NCBI GenBank assembly: GCA_036873135.1
Contig: JAPTYO010000007.1
Location: 30,362,763 to 30,426,762, forward strand
Origin: Clarkia xantiana subsp. parviflora
Taxonomy: Eukaryota; Streptophyta; Magnoliopsida; Myrtales; Onagraceae
Direction of reading: 5' to 3'
DNA: 64,000 nt
Part shown: positions 22,839-35,195 of the stretch, one piece after another
Numbering within the stretch: position 1 is the stretch's first letter
Layout: each line of letters starts with the position of its first letter
Translations under genes and position numbers: made by a program
Notes under the pieces: generated by a model
The model's database searches: none
Seen by the model: only the letters and a program-made list of their open reading frames with translations
What the model was told of the DNA's origin: nothing

Positions 22839-24506
22839 TCAGAAGCGTAGACTGACGCAGCTATCGGTCTCGTGGCCGAAGACTTCGTGGTTTTCACACC
22901 ACTTATCCTTATCTATTCCCAATGGGCCTTTCCTGAAGTTGTTTGGCTCCTTCCACATATTCGCGTCTTTCATTTCTTTCAAAATTACAGACAGCGGGGC
23001 ATTCAGAGGGATGCAGTCGGCAAGATTTACTTCCTTTGGCTTCTGAAAATCCCCTTGGAAAGGTCTTTTTGGCTGAGGTTGCCAATGTCTTCCTTGTTGA
23101 CCACTTGAATGTGGTTTTGGTTGGTTCTGCTTTGGATTATCTTTCGCCTTGGCTGCAGCGATTTTTGCCTTGTTCTGGCTTCTGAACCTTTCAAGGTCTA
23201 TGTACTCCTTGACTCTTGCGGCTAATTCTTCCATGGATTCCGCTGGGCGCTTTGCCATTTTCTCAGCTAGGGCATTGCCTCTTCGTCCGAGATTTCGAAT
23301 GAAAGCTCGAACGATTTCTCCTTCGGTCAGGTTCCCCTGAATGTCAGAAATGTTCTGATTGAAGCGAACGTAGTAGTCGGCCAGGGATTCCTCGTTTTGT
23401 TGTTGGACGTCGTCCAAAGCGTTTGCCCCTTTTAACAATGTGCGCTCGCCCATGTACCGTTGAATGAACTTGGCCTTTAAGTCCGCCCATGAAGTAATGC
23501 TTCCACATGGAAGTGAAAAGAACCAGTGCGCTGCAGACCCGGCAAGAGTTTGTGAAAACGTCATTGCGAAATGATGCGGGTTCTTTGTCCTGCCTAGCAG
23601 AGAGGCCTCGTGCTTTTGCACGTGTTCAATTGGGTCTCCTTTTCCCCGGTAGGGGTCTCCTCCAATTCGGTACAGTGCGTCTGGGACGCGACTGTTCACC
23701 AAGTGATCAGCGAACGGATGTGACGCCCTTTCTTCAAGAGCGTGCATACCCTTCATTTTGGCCTCCTTCATCTTCTTCTCCACCATTTCTTCTAGCATTT
23801 CGGCGGTGAACCCTTTTACTGGTTCAGCATAACCTGTTGAAGGATTTTGCTGACCATTGTTGTGGTGGATGTCAGATTGATCCTTGCTTGTGGCCTGAAA
23901 AGGATCATCTCTCGTTGGCTGCTGTGGGTGGTAGAATGGGGGCTGCCTTTCGTTCCTCCAATGCTGGGCTCCTTGGAAAGGAGTGTATGACCGTGCATGT
24001 TCATATCTTGCGTGCTGATTTCCGCCCTGGAAAGGATTGCCATAGCAAGTAGTGTCTTGCGACATCTCTCTTGCTGGCACAGCATACTGTTGGTTGGCCG
24101 GAGGTGGCTGAGCTGCGTATCCTTGGTTTTTTAGAGACTCGCGGAATGCGAGTAACTCTTCCAGCGCTGCCATCATTGCTGGAGTAACGGTGGGCATCGG
24201 GTTTGCCCCCGGTCTTTGTTCGCCTTGTGGCATCTCCGTTTGGGATTCATCCTCGTGCATTTCTGACTCAAAACCAGGTGGAAGCGCGTGGTGTTTGTCC
24301 TTTGGCTCTCTGTGGTGTGCGTTGGGCACATTGCCAGTCGGTATGGATGAAGCTACGGAAGTAGCTCTTGGGATGTGGGAGGGTCCTGACTGGCTCCCAG
24401 TTGGAGCTTGGCATCCTGCTCTTTTGTTCACCGGGGACTTCCTGGGACGTCCGGGCCTTTTCCTTAAGTTTTTCACCTCTTCGGGAGGGTTGTGATCACT
24501 CGCCAT
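22839..24506 (-). CDS. Gag-like protein of the gypsy element
   Basis: The likely start is ATG 24506-24504 (MASDHNPPEEVKN). The first part is low-complexity and Pro/Gln-rich. The retrotransposon Gag core (family Retrotrans_gag) spans about 23690-23200, with GGDPYRGKGDPIEHVQKH, AHWFFSLPCGSITSWADLK and FIQRYMGERTLLKG. A knuckle CENHEVFGHETDSC near 22870 has spacing CX2HX4HX4C, a variant of the usual CCHC. The frame closes with TGA at 22841-22839. The same frame continues in the protease segment, so this is probably one polyprotein with a C-to-T-type nonsense mutation. Role: particle assembly and RNA packaging for a non-autonomous element. Confidence 0.85.
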   Translation of the reverse strand: MASDHNPPEEVKNLRKRPGRPRKSPVNKRAGCQAPTGSQSGPSHIPRATSVASSIPTGNVPNAHHREPKDKHHALPPGFESEMHEDESQTEMPQGEQRPGANPMPTVTPAMMAALEELLAFRESLKNQGYAAQPPPANQQYAVPAREMSQDTTCYGNPFQGGNQHARYEHARSYTPFQGAQHWRNERQPPFYHPQQPTRDDPFQATSKDQSDIHHNNGQQNPSTGYAEPVKGFTAEMLEEMVEKKMKEAKMKGMHALEERASHPFADHLVNSRVPDALYRIGGDPYRGKGDPIEHVQKHEASLLGRTKNPHHFAMTFSQTLAGSAAHWFFSLPCGSITSWADLKAKFIQRYMGERTLLKGANALDDVQQQNEESLADYYVRFNQNISDIQGNLTEGEIVRAFIRNLGRRGNALAEKMAKRPAESMEELAARVKEYIDLERFRSQNKAKIAAAKAKDNPKQNQPKPHSSGQQGRHWQPQPKRPFQGDFQKPKEVNLADCIPLNAPLSVILKEMKDANMWKEPNNFRKGPLGIDKDKWCENHEVFGHETDSCVSLRF

Positions 24507-24556
24507 GATTTCTGCGGTACTGTAGCTTTTTGTTCGAATCACGTAGACGGCGCCAA

Positions 24557-25515
24557 TGTTGCGTCCGAGATGAACAAGGTCGTGGGGACGCGTCTATTTA
24601 CGTAGCTGTGCGGGCCGTAACCCTTCCGTCAGGAGGAGGTTGGGCCACTGACGAGTGTTCGGACTTGTTCCCGCGTGAGGTCTGTGTCTCGGAAAGGTTG
24701 TGACTCGGCAAGGTTGTGACCCGGCAAGGTTGTGACCCGGCAAGGTTGTGACCCGGCAAGGTTGTGACCCGGCAAGGTTGTGACCCGGCAAGGTTGTGAT
24801 CCGGCAAGGTTGTGACCCAGGGCGGATGTGACTCAAGGCGGCTGTGACTCAGGGCGGATGTGACTCAGGGCGGATGTGACCCAGGGCGTCGGAACCTGCA
24901 CTAAGGACCAATGCTAGCACGGAGAGGGGGGGGGGGGTGCTAGCGGAGCCCTCTCCGATGCTTAAGTCACTATAGTGGCAAAAAGGTAATTTCTAGAGAG
25001 AGAGAATTTCTAGAGAGAAGTCAGAGCTCAAAATACCAAAGTTGGGCAAATGAGAGAATGTGTGAAAATGGGTGGCCAAGACCTCCTATTTATAGGCTTT
25101 CTTGGGACCGGACCCGTTTTTAAAGCGGTTTGATGACGGTTCAAGAACGTGCGGTAACCGTCATCCTTGTTGGTAGTACGTGAACTTGACTTCTCTAAGC
25201 GTAACGGTAATCGCGGGTACGGTAATAGCGCGATACCCGTAAGGCAATCCGGACCTCGTCGAATTTGGGCAATTCGGCGAGGTCCGAATTGTCACGCAAC
25301 CCGGACCTCCGGATTGTGAGCAATCCGGAGGTCCGGATTGCCACAACCCGGACGTCCGGGTTGTTGCAACCCGGAGGTCCGGTCCGGACGCGCGTAAACG
25401 CGCCTCCGGACCGTTTTGATACCGTGGGAGATGTTTTTAAACCGAGATGTAATTTTTGACGTGTCGACGAGGCCCGAAATGTAAACACGAACCCGAATTG
25501 GACACTTATCCATCA
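24557..25515 (-). repeat. 5' LTR of the minus-strand gypsy element
   Basis: 959 bp with TG...CA ends. It contains the 16-bp array (about 24700-24815) followed by about five copies of a related 'gggcggatgtgactca' unit. It also has an extra block at about 25303-25380 built of CCGGACCTCCGG / CCGGAGGTCCGG palindromes. Confidence 0.88.
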
Positions 25516-25520
25516 TTACT

Positions 25521-28500
25521 AGCATATGATAATTTGCATGGATTGTAGAATTGTGTATGCATGAGTGAATTCATCGGAATGATTTTTCCAAAACAAAAAG
25601 GGCATTGGGAAAGCCAAGACCGGGTATGCTTATTTTAAAATTTCCGTTCCGGTAATTTGCGATTTAATTTTTTTTTTAACAGAATGATCTATTAGATAGA
25701 AGACGACAATAGTGTGAACTCTTTCACAACCATCTTCCATTGGTTTACTGGTGGTCGGTTGGTTGAGGAATCACTATCTGCCGGATTCCATTTCAATGGA
25801 TATTTGATGTATGCAATTCTTTCTCAAAATGTTGTTGTCTCCTTGATTTTTGCATAATCATTGATGTGTTAGTATGAATTGGTTGATTTAAGTGCGATTC
25901 AATATTCCTCGCAATCTTGATGGTATGAATCATGATGAATGAAAGGAGTACGTGTTGAACTCTATACTAAGATTCCGAAAAGTGGAGAGGACAACTACGG
26001 ATGAATATAGTAGTCTGTATGATTTTGACAATGAGGGACGAATGTAATAATTCGTTTCACCAAGCATGGGAGTAGGTTCTTTGATGATCTGAGCGCATAT
26101 GTGGTGATACATTCGACCTTGATAGAAAGAAGTTGAAGAATGCTTCAATTGCAACCAGGAAATGTTGCAGCTTAGTATCCATTTGCACCCGCCTCGGTGG
26201 AAGCAAGGATGCAAAAGTTAAACGTTTCGGTTGAACATGATGGTCTTCTCACTTTCCATGGACGCTGGTGTAAAAGCCGCTCGAGACCCACGCAATGAAA
26301 GGTCAACATGGAAAGGATGTATATGGTTATCTGATGTTGACGGGACTCAATAACCTTGAGCCTAATCAAGTACAGTGACCACAACAGTGAAATGGAAACC
26401 TTAACTGCTCACCATACTAAACTTGAAAGAAGTCAACCATGATCGGCATATCATGAAGAGAATAAGACCGAGTAGGTCCTATACGATGATATAAAGGGTT
26501 AAACCTCGTTGATAAAGTGCGTCCCTAGTACGCCTCGTATATCATGAGTATAAAGCTGGGAAATGTTTTATAAGGACGCAAATCATTTGACGTGATTCAC
26601 TTGTGAATCTACTCATATGTAGTGTCCAACTCAAGGTTCTCGACTATATGCACGACGACTATGGATTAAATATGCGGCTTTCAGATCAAGAACTGTACCA
26701 TTGTCATATATCAATCATTGTTCGTTTCAATTACTAAATTTTGGTTATTTCGAGATTCGGAATTATTGAATAAAGTAATTGTTGCTAGGTTCGAAGCACA
26801 ATTTTCTTATCAATTTAACGGCCTGATAAAGAGGGAACGAAATGAACAAACCCAGGGGTTTGGAACCAAATTTTTGGCCAGCTAAAAGAGGCCAAATGAA
26901 ACGAAATGAAATACATGCTCTGTCATCTCAATCAGGATAACTGAACTAAATGAATCAACTGCGTAGCTAGATCGAATGATATAACTCTTTCTTTATTATT
27001 ATTACTTTGTTGAATGAAATAAACTGTAATGATGATCATGTTTGACACCGATTGGATTAAATTAAATTAAATTAAATTCAGAAATGAAACGATTATACCA
27101 AGGAGTGGAACCTCGGTAAAATTGCGCTATGCGCAAGTGGACCTCGAAAGACGGAACACGTCGTTTCGAAGTAAGAGTTTAATATTCAAGTGTTTGAATA
27201 ATGGTTGTGCTGAATTTTCGTTTGCATTCTTATGGAAACAACTTATTGATAACATTTACATCGGTAAGAATTAGGATTCGAAAGCTACTACGACCCTGTA
27301 AAAGGTATCAACTGACGCATATGGTGAAAAACCTAAAATACTCAGTTCGGAGATGGGATAAAATCTCTGAGATAAGTCGACAAACGAAGAAGGATGAAGT
27401 CGGTTAAACGATTTTCCTTCCAAACGCCTTGAACGATAAGTCAGGTTAGGCATTCAAGTTAAATAAAACACTTCAAGAAGCACAGTTTATATATATATGT
27501 ACATAATGTTGGAGTCGTTCTATCAGACATTCCTTATGGGATGATGACAGATGATTCAAATAAATGTAAAACTGTGTTCCATTAAGATCGGTGAGGTAGG
27601 TAACCATCATAGCTGAAGGGTGACAATGAGTTAAATCATATCACCATGCGACATAAATTTGCGCAATAAACACGTATTTAGGACAAGGGTACTCAAGTTA
27701 CTCTTAGATAATACCTGTTTACAGCTTGGATTAAATAGTACCGTGGTCGAACATGACACGTTACATCACTAAAAGGGCGAATTTTCCAAATGCATTAACA
27801 GTTTCAATCAACATAGTCATGATCAAAACATTGCAGAATAACGATGGCAATCAGGTCCCACTTAATTCGAGTGGGAGAGATTTGAACCAGTGGGAGGAAT
27901 AAACCCTACCACAAGTAATCACTGTTGCTGTTGGGACGAATCAAGTCGAACCTGATGGTCAAAATTGCTGAACCAGGAGTGACACAACTACCTATATTAC
28001 CCATTTTTCCCAGTGGGAGTGATCCAACCATACTTGGTTCTAGATCCTAGTGATCAAGGAATGCATCTCGGAAGTAAAACCCCGAGACCAAGAGGTTGTA
28101 ATAGGAAAGTTATAGGTCAAGGTTCTAGCACTGCTGTTGTTCCCAACAGAGACGATGCTCCAATAAGAAGCATTGTTCCGAGTGGGAGGATCATTCTCAA
28201 TAGAAATGATGCTACGATAAGAAGCGTTATTCCGAGTGGGAGAAAAGATCATACTAATAAGTGGGACTCATAATGCCTAGACGAGAGTCAAAGGAAAGTA
28301 TCCCATTGACCAATGTGAAAAACCCGCTCAAACTGTTGGCAAGCACTGGAAAGACCTCAAGTGGAGAAATGGAAAGAAATAATAAATGAGAGAGATCGCC
28401 TAGATGAAAGCCATTATAGTCTATAGTTGATTTACCTGTTAACCACGGGGGCATAAGGATAAAGTGAGCCCTGAAAGAAGACTCACCACTGATGGAACAA

Positions 28501-28640
28501 GTCGGAAAACCCGACTCATTGCGAAAGGTCTTACCCTATGCTTCACGGAGAGGACTTTGATAAGAGAAACTCATTGACTGTGCGTAAAACACGGTTAGGG
28601 CCATTCATGGTCCTGGTCGCAAGTCTCGATCACGGCTACA
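25521..28640 (+). other. Decayed gag-pol interior of the old copia element
   Basis: No frame of useful length. Short motifs such as 'gtgggag' repeats (27860-28260) and scattered copia-like words suggest eroded gag/pro/integrase sequence. Confidence 0.5.
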
Positions 28641-29160
28641 CCGAAGGAATGTTAAGACCGCATTCCTCCACGAAAACCTGGAGGAAGAGATCTACATGGA
28701 GCAACCGGAGGGTTTAATTACTCCTGGTAACGAACGTAAAGTTTGTAAAATCCAAAAGGTTTTTCTACGGTCTTATACAGTCGTCACGGCAATGATACCG
28801 CAGATTCCACGAGGAAATCGTAGGAAACAGATTAGTGAGTTTTCACAAGAATCTGTGCATGTATTATAAGACCTCCGAGTCTAAGTATGTCATCTTAACC
28901 TAGTACGTGGACGACATACTCATTGCCGCAAACGACATGAGTTTCATGAATAAGTCAAAGTACTGGTTGGCATTTGTATTTGAGACGAAATACATGGGAG
29001 AGGCCACGTACATCTTAGGCATTAAAGTTGCCAGAGATCGGGCTACCCGAGATTTATGTCTATCTCAAGAAGCCTATATCAACGAGCAGTTGAAAGTTGG
29101 TTCAAATTACAGGATGCCAATCCTGTGGATGCGCCGGTGGTATTTGGGTGCGCACTGTTG
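28640..29160 (+). pseudogene. Copia reverse transcriptase remnant
   Basis: Near 28650-28760 the translation gives VKTAFLHENLEEEIYMEQPEG, the segment after the first catalytic Asp. The YVDD box is encoded at 28904-28915, followed by DILIAANDMS and YMGEATYILGIKVARDR. Frames are broken around 28790-28900 and a stop follows 29160. It belongs to the plus-strand element 10295-31595. Confidence 0.88.
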
Positions 29161-29421
29161 AAACGTGACAGCCCCAAGAACCCGGCAGAGCGTGAACAGA
29201 TGAAGGGTGCATAGATTTTAAGCATGGTTGCTATTTCGATATACACCGTGCAATACACCCATCCGAACATCTGTCACACTATGGGCCTAGTAGCACGTTT
29301 CCAATCAGATCCTAGCTATCAACATTTAAAAGACTGTAAAACGAATTATTAGTTATACATAATTCTTTATCCGAAAGGTACTGCCGACTATGCTCCGTGC
29401 TATGAGGGCGGGAAGTTAGAA

Positions 29422-29895
29422 TTGACCGGTTACAGTGACGCCGACCATGGTGGCGATCCGGATGATCGTAAGTCCACCACAGGAGGAGTATTTCTCCTTG
29501 CTAATGTCGTCATTTCATGGACGAGCAAGAAGCAAACCTGTGTCGCGCTGTCAACAATGGAATCAGAATTCGTCACTCTCTCTAAGAATGCACAAGAAGC
29601 AGTCTGGCTGAAAAGGCCGCTTACTGCGTTGCTTAGTGGTGACATCGGAAGTAAACCTGTAAAGGTGTTCTCTGACAGTCAGGTAGCTATTGCGGCAGTT
29701 AAGAATCTGAAGTACCATAGTAGGACCAAACACATTGATGTGAAATATTTCTATGCTAAATCGATGGTAGAAGACAATATAATCACTATGGAATACTTGT
29801 CCACTGATAATATGATTGCGGACCCATTAACTAAGCCACTACGCAGGGAGATATTCGAAAAACATGTAAAACTGCTTGGATTGCGTAGGGTTTAG
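29422..29895 (+). pseudogene. Copia RNase H domain, open over 157 codons
   Basis: The frame contains GYSDADHGGDPDDRKSTTGG (first catalytic Asp), ALSTMESEFVTLSKNAQEAVWL (catalytic Glu), FSDSQVAIAAVKN and KHIDVKYFYAK, the standard copia RNase H series. It ends at a natural-looking stop at 29893-29895. It is the best preserved part of the old element but is disconnected from a usable RT. The remaining 29896-30993 is 3' untranslated region. Confidence 0.9.
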
Positions 29896-30993
29896 AAATG
29901 ACATGTATCTGTGATAACATTTTGATATTAGAAAGTTACATTTTGTAAGCGAAATAATTGCAACTGAGTTTATGATCAATCGACGTCATAATATTTTGAT
30001 TACATCAAATTTACGGTCTATAAACTGAGTCTTAGGAGGACGCAATCCTCTGCCAAAACTATGTCGAATGTGGGCCTTACCTAGTCACGCAGGTACGGTC
30101 ATCTTGCGGTGGAGGGAGGCCTCTACTATGCAAGGCTGGCTAAGAATCGTGGGGATAAACCTAATTACGCATAACGATTATCTATTGTCGATCTGCGTCC
30201 TGCAGATCGCCGTGATGAACTCCATTCGTCATAAATCCACATTCTGGGCCAGATGAAAATCTGTGATAGCATGATTGGCATATCCCATTCCTGTTGACCC
30301 AAAAGGTTCAGGTATGCTATCAACGCGTGCTTCATACTACGCGTGCCATGTACGACCACAGGGTCACAGCTCGGTTGTGCTAGGAAAAGAATCCTCGTGA
30401 TTCTGGCGGGCGCAAACTTCTTCACCTCGAGCGTGTGATTGATCCCGGGAGCCTTATGAAGAGGCACCCAAAGTATCCTCATGGACTCATAACTCATACG
30501 TAAGGTCAGGCCCAATGCTCGCTTCCCGGCGTACGAGCGTAGTGCTGAACAAAAAGGCCCGGTGACCACGTCTTTGGAAACCGGTTGGGTTTGACGATGG
30601 TCAAGTTCACCTATAATTCACCAACTCTTGTATTCACTAAGGTGGCCACCAACCGGATATTAGTTGAAGGTTGTGAATACTTGTATGGATGCCTTGGAGA
30701 AGTGTTCCTATGTGGAAACTAGGCAAATGGAGAATTATCAGTTGACCTAGGATACAGCGCGGTACAATATGAAATGTTGTTTATAACATGTTGATTGGAG
30801 ATAAGGGAATCAACGTTCCGCGGGCGCTACAATACTCCTAATAGGTAGCACGTGCCCGTCGTATCCGTCGGTCGCACGGCAAACCTCGTATGAACTATTC
30901 AGAAGCACGGAGCAGATAAAATGGGAGAAATGTTGATGCGGATTTGGACAACAATACATTAACAGGCACCCTCCCATTTCGTCAAGTGGGAGC

Positions 30994-31595
30994 TGTAAGC
31001 ATATGGTGATGGGCGCCATAATTGGTAGTCCATAATATGTATAGTTTACTTAATGAACTTGGGTAAATGTCACATTAGGGTAATTGGGCTAAACCCAAAT
31101 CCCAATTGACATGGAAGGCCCAAAATTGGGCCTCCCCAAATACATAGGCCGGCCGAAACATATAGTGAATGTAAAGTAAACAAAAGTCCACTTTACTCCT
31201 CCTATAAATAAGAGGTGTTAGGGAATATTTTAGGGTTAATCATAATTCCCTCACAATAGTGTTTTAGAGAGAAAACCCTCCTCCCACATCACAAGTTTCG
31301 GCTGAACCATATCTACACCAAGGGTGTGCCAAATTGCTTTCGAGCAACTCTCCGAAGATCTGTCCCCGTGTCAAGAATTGATCTGAGACTTTGCTATGGA
31401 GTCAATACCACGTAGGGCTTCTTTCACAAGAACCTCTACGAGTTCCGTCCGGTGGATCGAGAACTCCCTCGTGCAAAGGATCTAGGACTACGGTATACTG
31501 TTGAGGTATGTGTAACTCTTCCGCTGCGTAATTTCGATTACATGTACGTACCATATTTTAGTGTTTCCGTAGTGATTACTCCTCGTAATCTAACA
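30994..31595 (+). repeat. 3' LTR of the old copia element
   Basis: 602 bp with intact TG...CA ends. It carries a 'cctataaataag' TATA region at about 31200 and is flanked by GTCCC on the right. Confidence 0.95.
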
Positions 31596-31600
31596 GTCCC

Positions 31601-32242
31601 GACTTTAGCCGGGACGCAGTCCGAGCTAACTGTGACCGTGTATATATATCGAAATGGATTTTGAAGCTGTCATTTCGAAATGTCCGCTTCAACCGCTGTA
31701 TCACCTCCCAAAAAGTAAAGTAGGCTTGACAAGCGCAGATGAGAGGAAGCGGAAGCAATAAAACAAAATATATATTTCTTGTCCTTCTACTTAAGGGGCA
31801 AAGAGAAGCGCTTTTGCTACTGAGAAAGCGAACGGTCAGCGCAAAGGTTCAAGACTTAGCCGAGCGTTAGCAAAGCGTCATTCTCGTAGCGAGGACTTTA
31901 CTGTCTGTGGGTCCCGTAGTGGTCCCGACTTTAGTGGTCCTGACTTTATTGTATGGGGGTCCCGACTTTAGTGGTCCTGACTTTACTGTATTGGGGTCCC
32001 ACTTTAGCGCTCCCGACTTTACTGTCTGGGGGCCCCGACTTTAGTGGGCCCGACTTTATTGTCTGGGGGTCCTGACTTTATTGTTTGGAGACTTTGCCGC
32101 AAAAAATGTTATGCTCTTGGTATGGTTGTATTTGATAAAACACGATCCAACATACGTGATGTATCAATTTGATATAATATGACTTCAAAAAATTTAATAT
32201 TTTTTTCCGATAAAATTTTTACGCAATTCTTGTTAAAAAGAA
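31601..32242. repeat. Host spacer with GTCCCGACTTTA minisatellite
   Basis: From about 31905 to 32095 there are about nine degenerate copies of a 20-30-bp unit 'gtcccgactttagtggtcctgactttattg'. Fragments of the same word occur beside the insertion site (10255-10294 and 31596-31612). The interval 31613-31900 has no recognisable feature. Confidence 0.7.
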
Positions 32243-32247
32243 TGTCC

Positions 32248-32430
32248 TGTTACGAAAGTAGAGAGGTAATAGAAGAGGGAACTTGAGGATGTCTTATTAT
32301 CACACATAGGGGCCCTTATATAGGGATTACATAGACTTGGAGAGGAAGTAAAATAAATATATGGAAGGTCTAATTAAGGAAGATGGTATATACACATAAT
32401 ATTGAACATCCACATAATATATTCATAACA
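32248..32430 (-). repeat. 3' LTR of the young copia-derived element
   Basis: 183 bp, TGTTACG...CATAACA. Confidence 0.92.
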
Positions 32431-35195
32431 CTCCCCCTTGGATGTTCATAAGGGAATTGTGCCTCGTTAAAACCTTACTAGAAAAAACCCATTGGGATAA
32501 AAATCTAGTGAAGGAAAAAGAGTACACAATTATGGATCCCTTTTTGTAAGCTGCCTCGTTAAAAACCTTACCAGGAAAACCCGATGGGATAAAACCTTGG
32601 TTAAGGGAAAAAGAGTGCAGCGGTGTAGATTCTCCCCCTGATGTTGACATCACGTAATTTCATTAAGTCGACGCAATCCAATCATGTTCGCCAATATTCC
32701 ATATGTCGCAGTCGATAAAGCCTCCTTGAAAAGATCCGCTAGATAGTCATATGAACAAATTCGTTGGATGAAGAATAACTTGAGGCGAATGTGTTTTGTA
32801 TGTCTCCTTTGATATAACAATCTTCAACTCGAGCTATATAACCTGCATTATCTTCATATATATATATACAATATAATGCTACATTTGAAAATTGTGCACT
32901 TCCATGTTATAACTTACATTTGTGTAGCAAATTAATTTAGGTCTTGATTCGTCATGATATTAAACTCATGGCATTCTTACCATCATTAAGGTACTCAATA
33001 GATGTGTTTATCTATGCAAAATAGCTTCAACACATTTTCTTTTATAAGACAATATTATTTTCAATCTCTTAAGTACTCGATCTTCAGGCCGAGCCAAACC
33101 TTTGTCCTTTCAATATATTTTGTCTGAATTTAACATCATCAATAAATTGATTGTATTTATAAACTCTTAACGAGTTTCAATATCTTTAAATTCTCCCCCT
33201 CACGCGATGCCCCTTTCGGCTATAGCGTGATCAATTCAACTTATCAAAATATCAAATCCGTATACTTATATTAGCATTCGCTACAACTTAGCTCAAATGT
33301 TGATATAGTGGGGATAATATACCATAAGCAACCCGTAAATGGTACAATATTTTTATCATCCAACATTTTTGGGATTTTTATGTGGATTTCACTATCAAAT
33401 TAGCCACCAAATAGGCTATAAAATTATTCATATCATGAGACGCATATTAAAACTTTGTATGTACTGCCAACATAATAATGTATTTGAAGGTTATTACTCC
33501 ACCAAATGATTCATATAATAATTGTCATCTCTTTGCGGAAAAGTCTTTGTACCACGGGTTGTGCCTATCTTACGAGGCAATCTATTTACGCAGAAATTAT
33601 TTATATCCACTGGCTATCACATTCTGCATTTGTCATGCTCATACTTGCGTCTTTTCAAACTTTGGCCAATCATGATAATTCTTTGACATATTGAGCTCAA
33701 GATCCTCGTCTTATTTTATGAATTCACTCATGAATAATATTCAAAACTGTTGTCGACAACTTTATATTTTACGGTTCCATCACTTCCCGTTAATGACATA
33801 ACTCATTGAGATCTCTTTATTACAATTATTTTCAGGTACCTGAACCACTTCTGGGGTTTCATATTTAGTTATGTCTCTTTTCCTTTTTGGGAAATCGCTT
33901 CCGTAATAAGACCATATTTATCTATTTTCTTTCCGTGCTCCATTCTTGTTAAAAATATTTGGAACCAATATCACACACTTCAGGCGTGAATTATTTTTCA
34001 TTATAGTTTGTCCAACCGGGACATTTCAAATTGGAGCATTTGCAGCTGTTATGACTTATGACTTTTTGGGTCGCTTAAAGTCACTTATTGGCAGTATTTG
34101 AAAATGTTTATCTCTTTGAACTTTAGGTTCATATTCTCATTGTGCGAGGATCTAAATGAGATAATAACAAAATTTTTTTTTTTTCAGTCAATCTCTTTTC
34201 TGCCAGCTGCTTCTTTTCTCCCCCTAATGTTGTGAAAAGTTGTTCAACAATGACAATCAACACTCTTGCTTTAAATATATATATCAGTCATTGTTCTCAA
34301 ATAATTGATTTATAGACAAAATATTTTCCCAACATTCCAGACCCATGTTTGTGCGTTGCGGTGGAACAATTCAAAGATATATCGCACATCATAAATTATT
34401 ATATGAGAAATTTGTCTCTTCACCAAAAATTGGTTGTAATGGGGAGAACTGTGATTTAACATTGGCTTGATGCGCAGTTATATTGCTGCTTTCATAATAG
34501 CATGCATTTGTACTCAATTTGCTCTTATTGGTAGCAGTTTAGCTATTTAATTGGAGGCTCTTTGTAACTTTTATGCTAAACTGCAAATCTAGACATGCAA
34601 TTGTCTAATTCTTATATGAAATATCAACTTTTAATATCATCATCATTCTTTATTACATAATCTTAGTTGATGATGATCACATAATGAATTTTCCTTTGAG
34701 AGCTATTATCATAATGATTTATGGAGAATCTTCAGGTTCTTCCAAATAATGTATTGTGCATCTTAAGTGATCCGGAATGGTCTGTAACCGGTCACGCCAA
34801 ATATTGTATTATATGGGTAAAACTTCTGGTTTACCTCAATGCATCAGTAAACTTCAGGTTTAACTGATATGTATATCTTCTGTATTTACGTAGGAGATAT
34901 GTCATGTATTTCTTGTAACATAATCCGCATATTGTTATTTTATTCATCGTCATCATAATGATGATTGCGGTGTAATCAATTCTTTATAATAATATATATT
35001 GTATATGTAAGATATAAATAACAATAAAAAATGTAAATAAATAAATAAATAACTTCGTATAAATAGCTATGTTTTGCATGTTCAGTTAATCATTCGCGAC
35101 AAATAGTTTTTTTTTTTTTTTTTTTTAAGAACCGAAATAAATTATTCAGTTTAACCCATATATCAATTTAGTTATAATAGGTATACTCATCTGTT

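Larger units (their letters stand above)
14466..25515 (-). mobile_element. Ty3/gypsy-type non-autonomous element (Gag-Pro-Gag'), minus strand
   Basis: LTRs lie at 24557-25515 (5') and 14466-15332 (3'). The TSD TTACT lies at 14461-14465 and 25516-25520. The minus-strand primer-binding site TTGGCGCCGTCTACG sits directly after the 5' LTR (24556-24542). Coding is confined to 24506-21369: Gag, retropepsin-like protease and a second Gag-like stretch. No RT, RNase H or integrase is seen. The remaining 6 kb (15333-21368) is non-coding and holds several unrelated tandem repeats. It inserted into the internal region of the old copia element. The primer site and Gag type fit the Tat/Athila side of Ty3/gypsy (inference). 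Confidence 0.88.
10295..31595 (+). mobile_element. Old Ty1/copia retrotransposon, plus strand, split by nested insertions
   Basis: LTR copies lie at 10295-13128 (split by a CACTA element) and 30994-31595. The TSD GTCCC is at 10290-10294 and 31596-31600. The intact LTR is 602 bp, TGTAAGC...CTAACA. In the left copy the initial TG has mutated to AG. A primer-binding site TGATATCAGAGC follows the left LTR at 13130-13141 and a purine tract GTGGGAGC precedes the right LTR. The interior is broken by an 11 kb gypsy element (14466-25515). Only pol fragments are readable (RT 28650-29160, RNase H 29422-29895). Confidence 0.92.
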
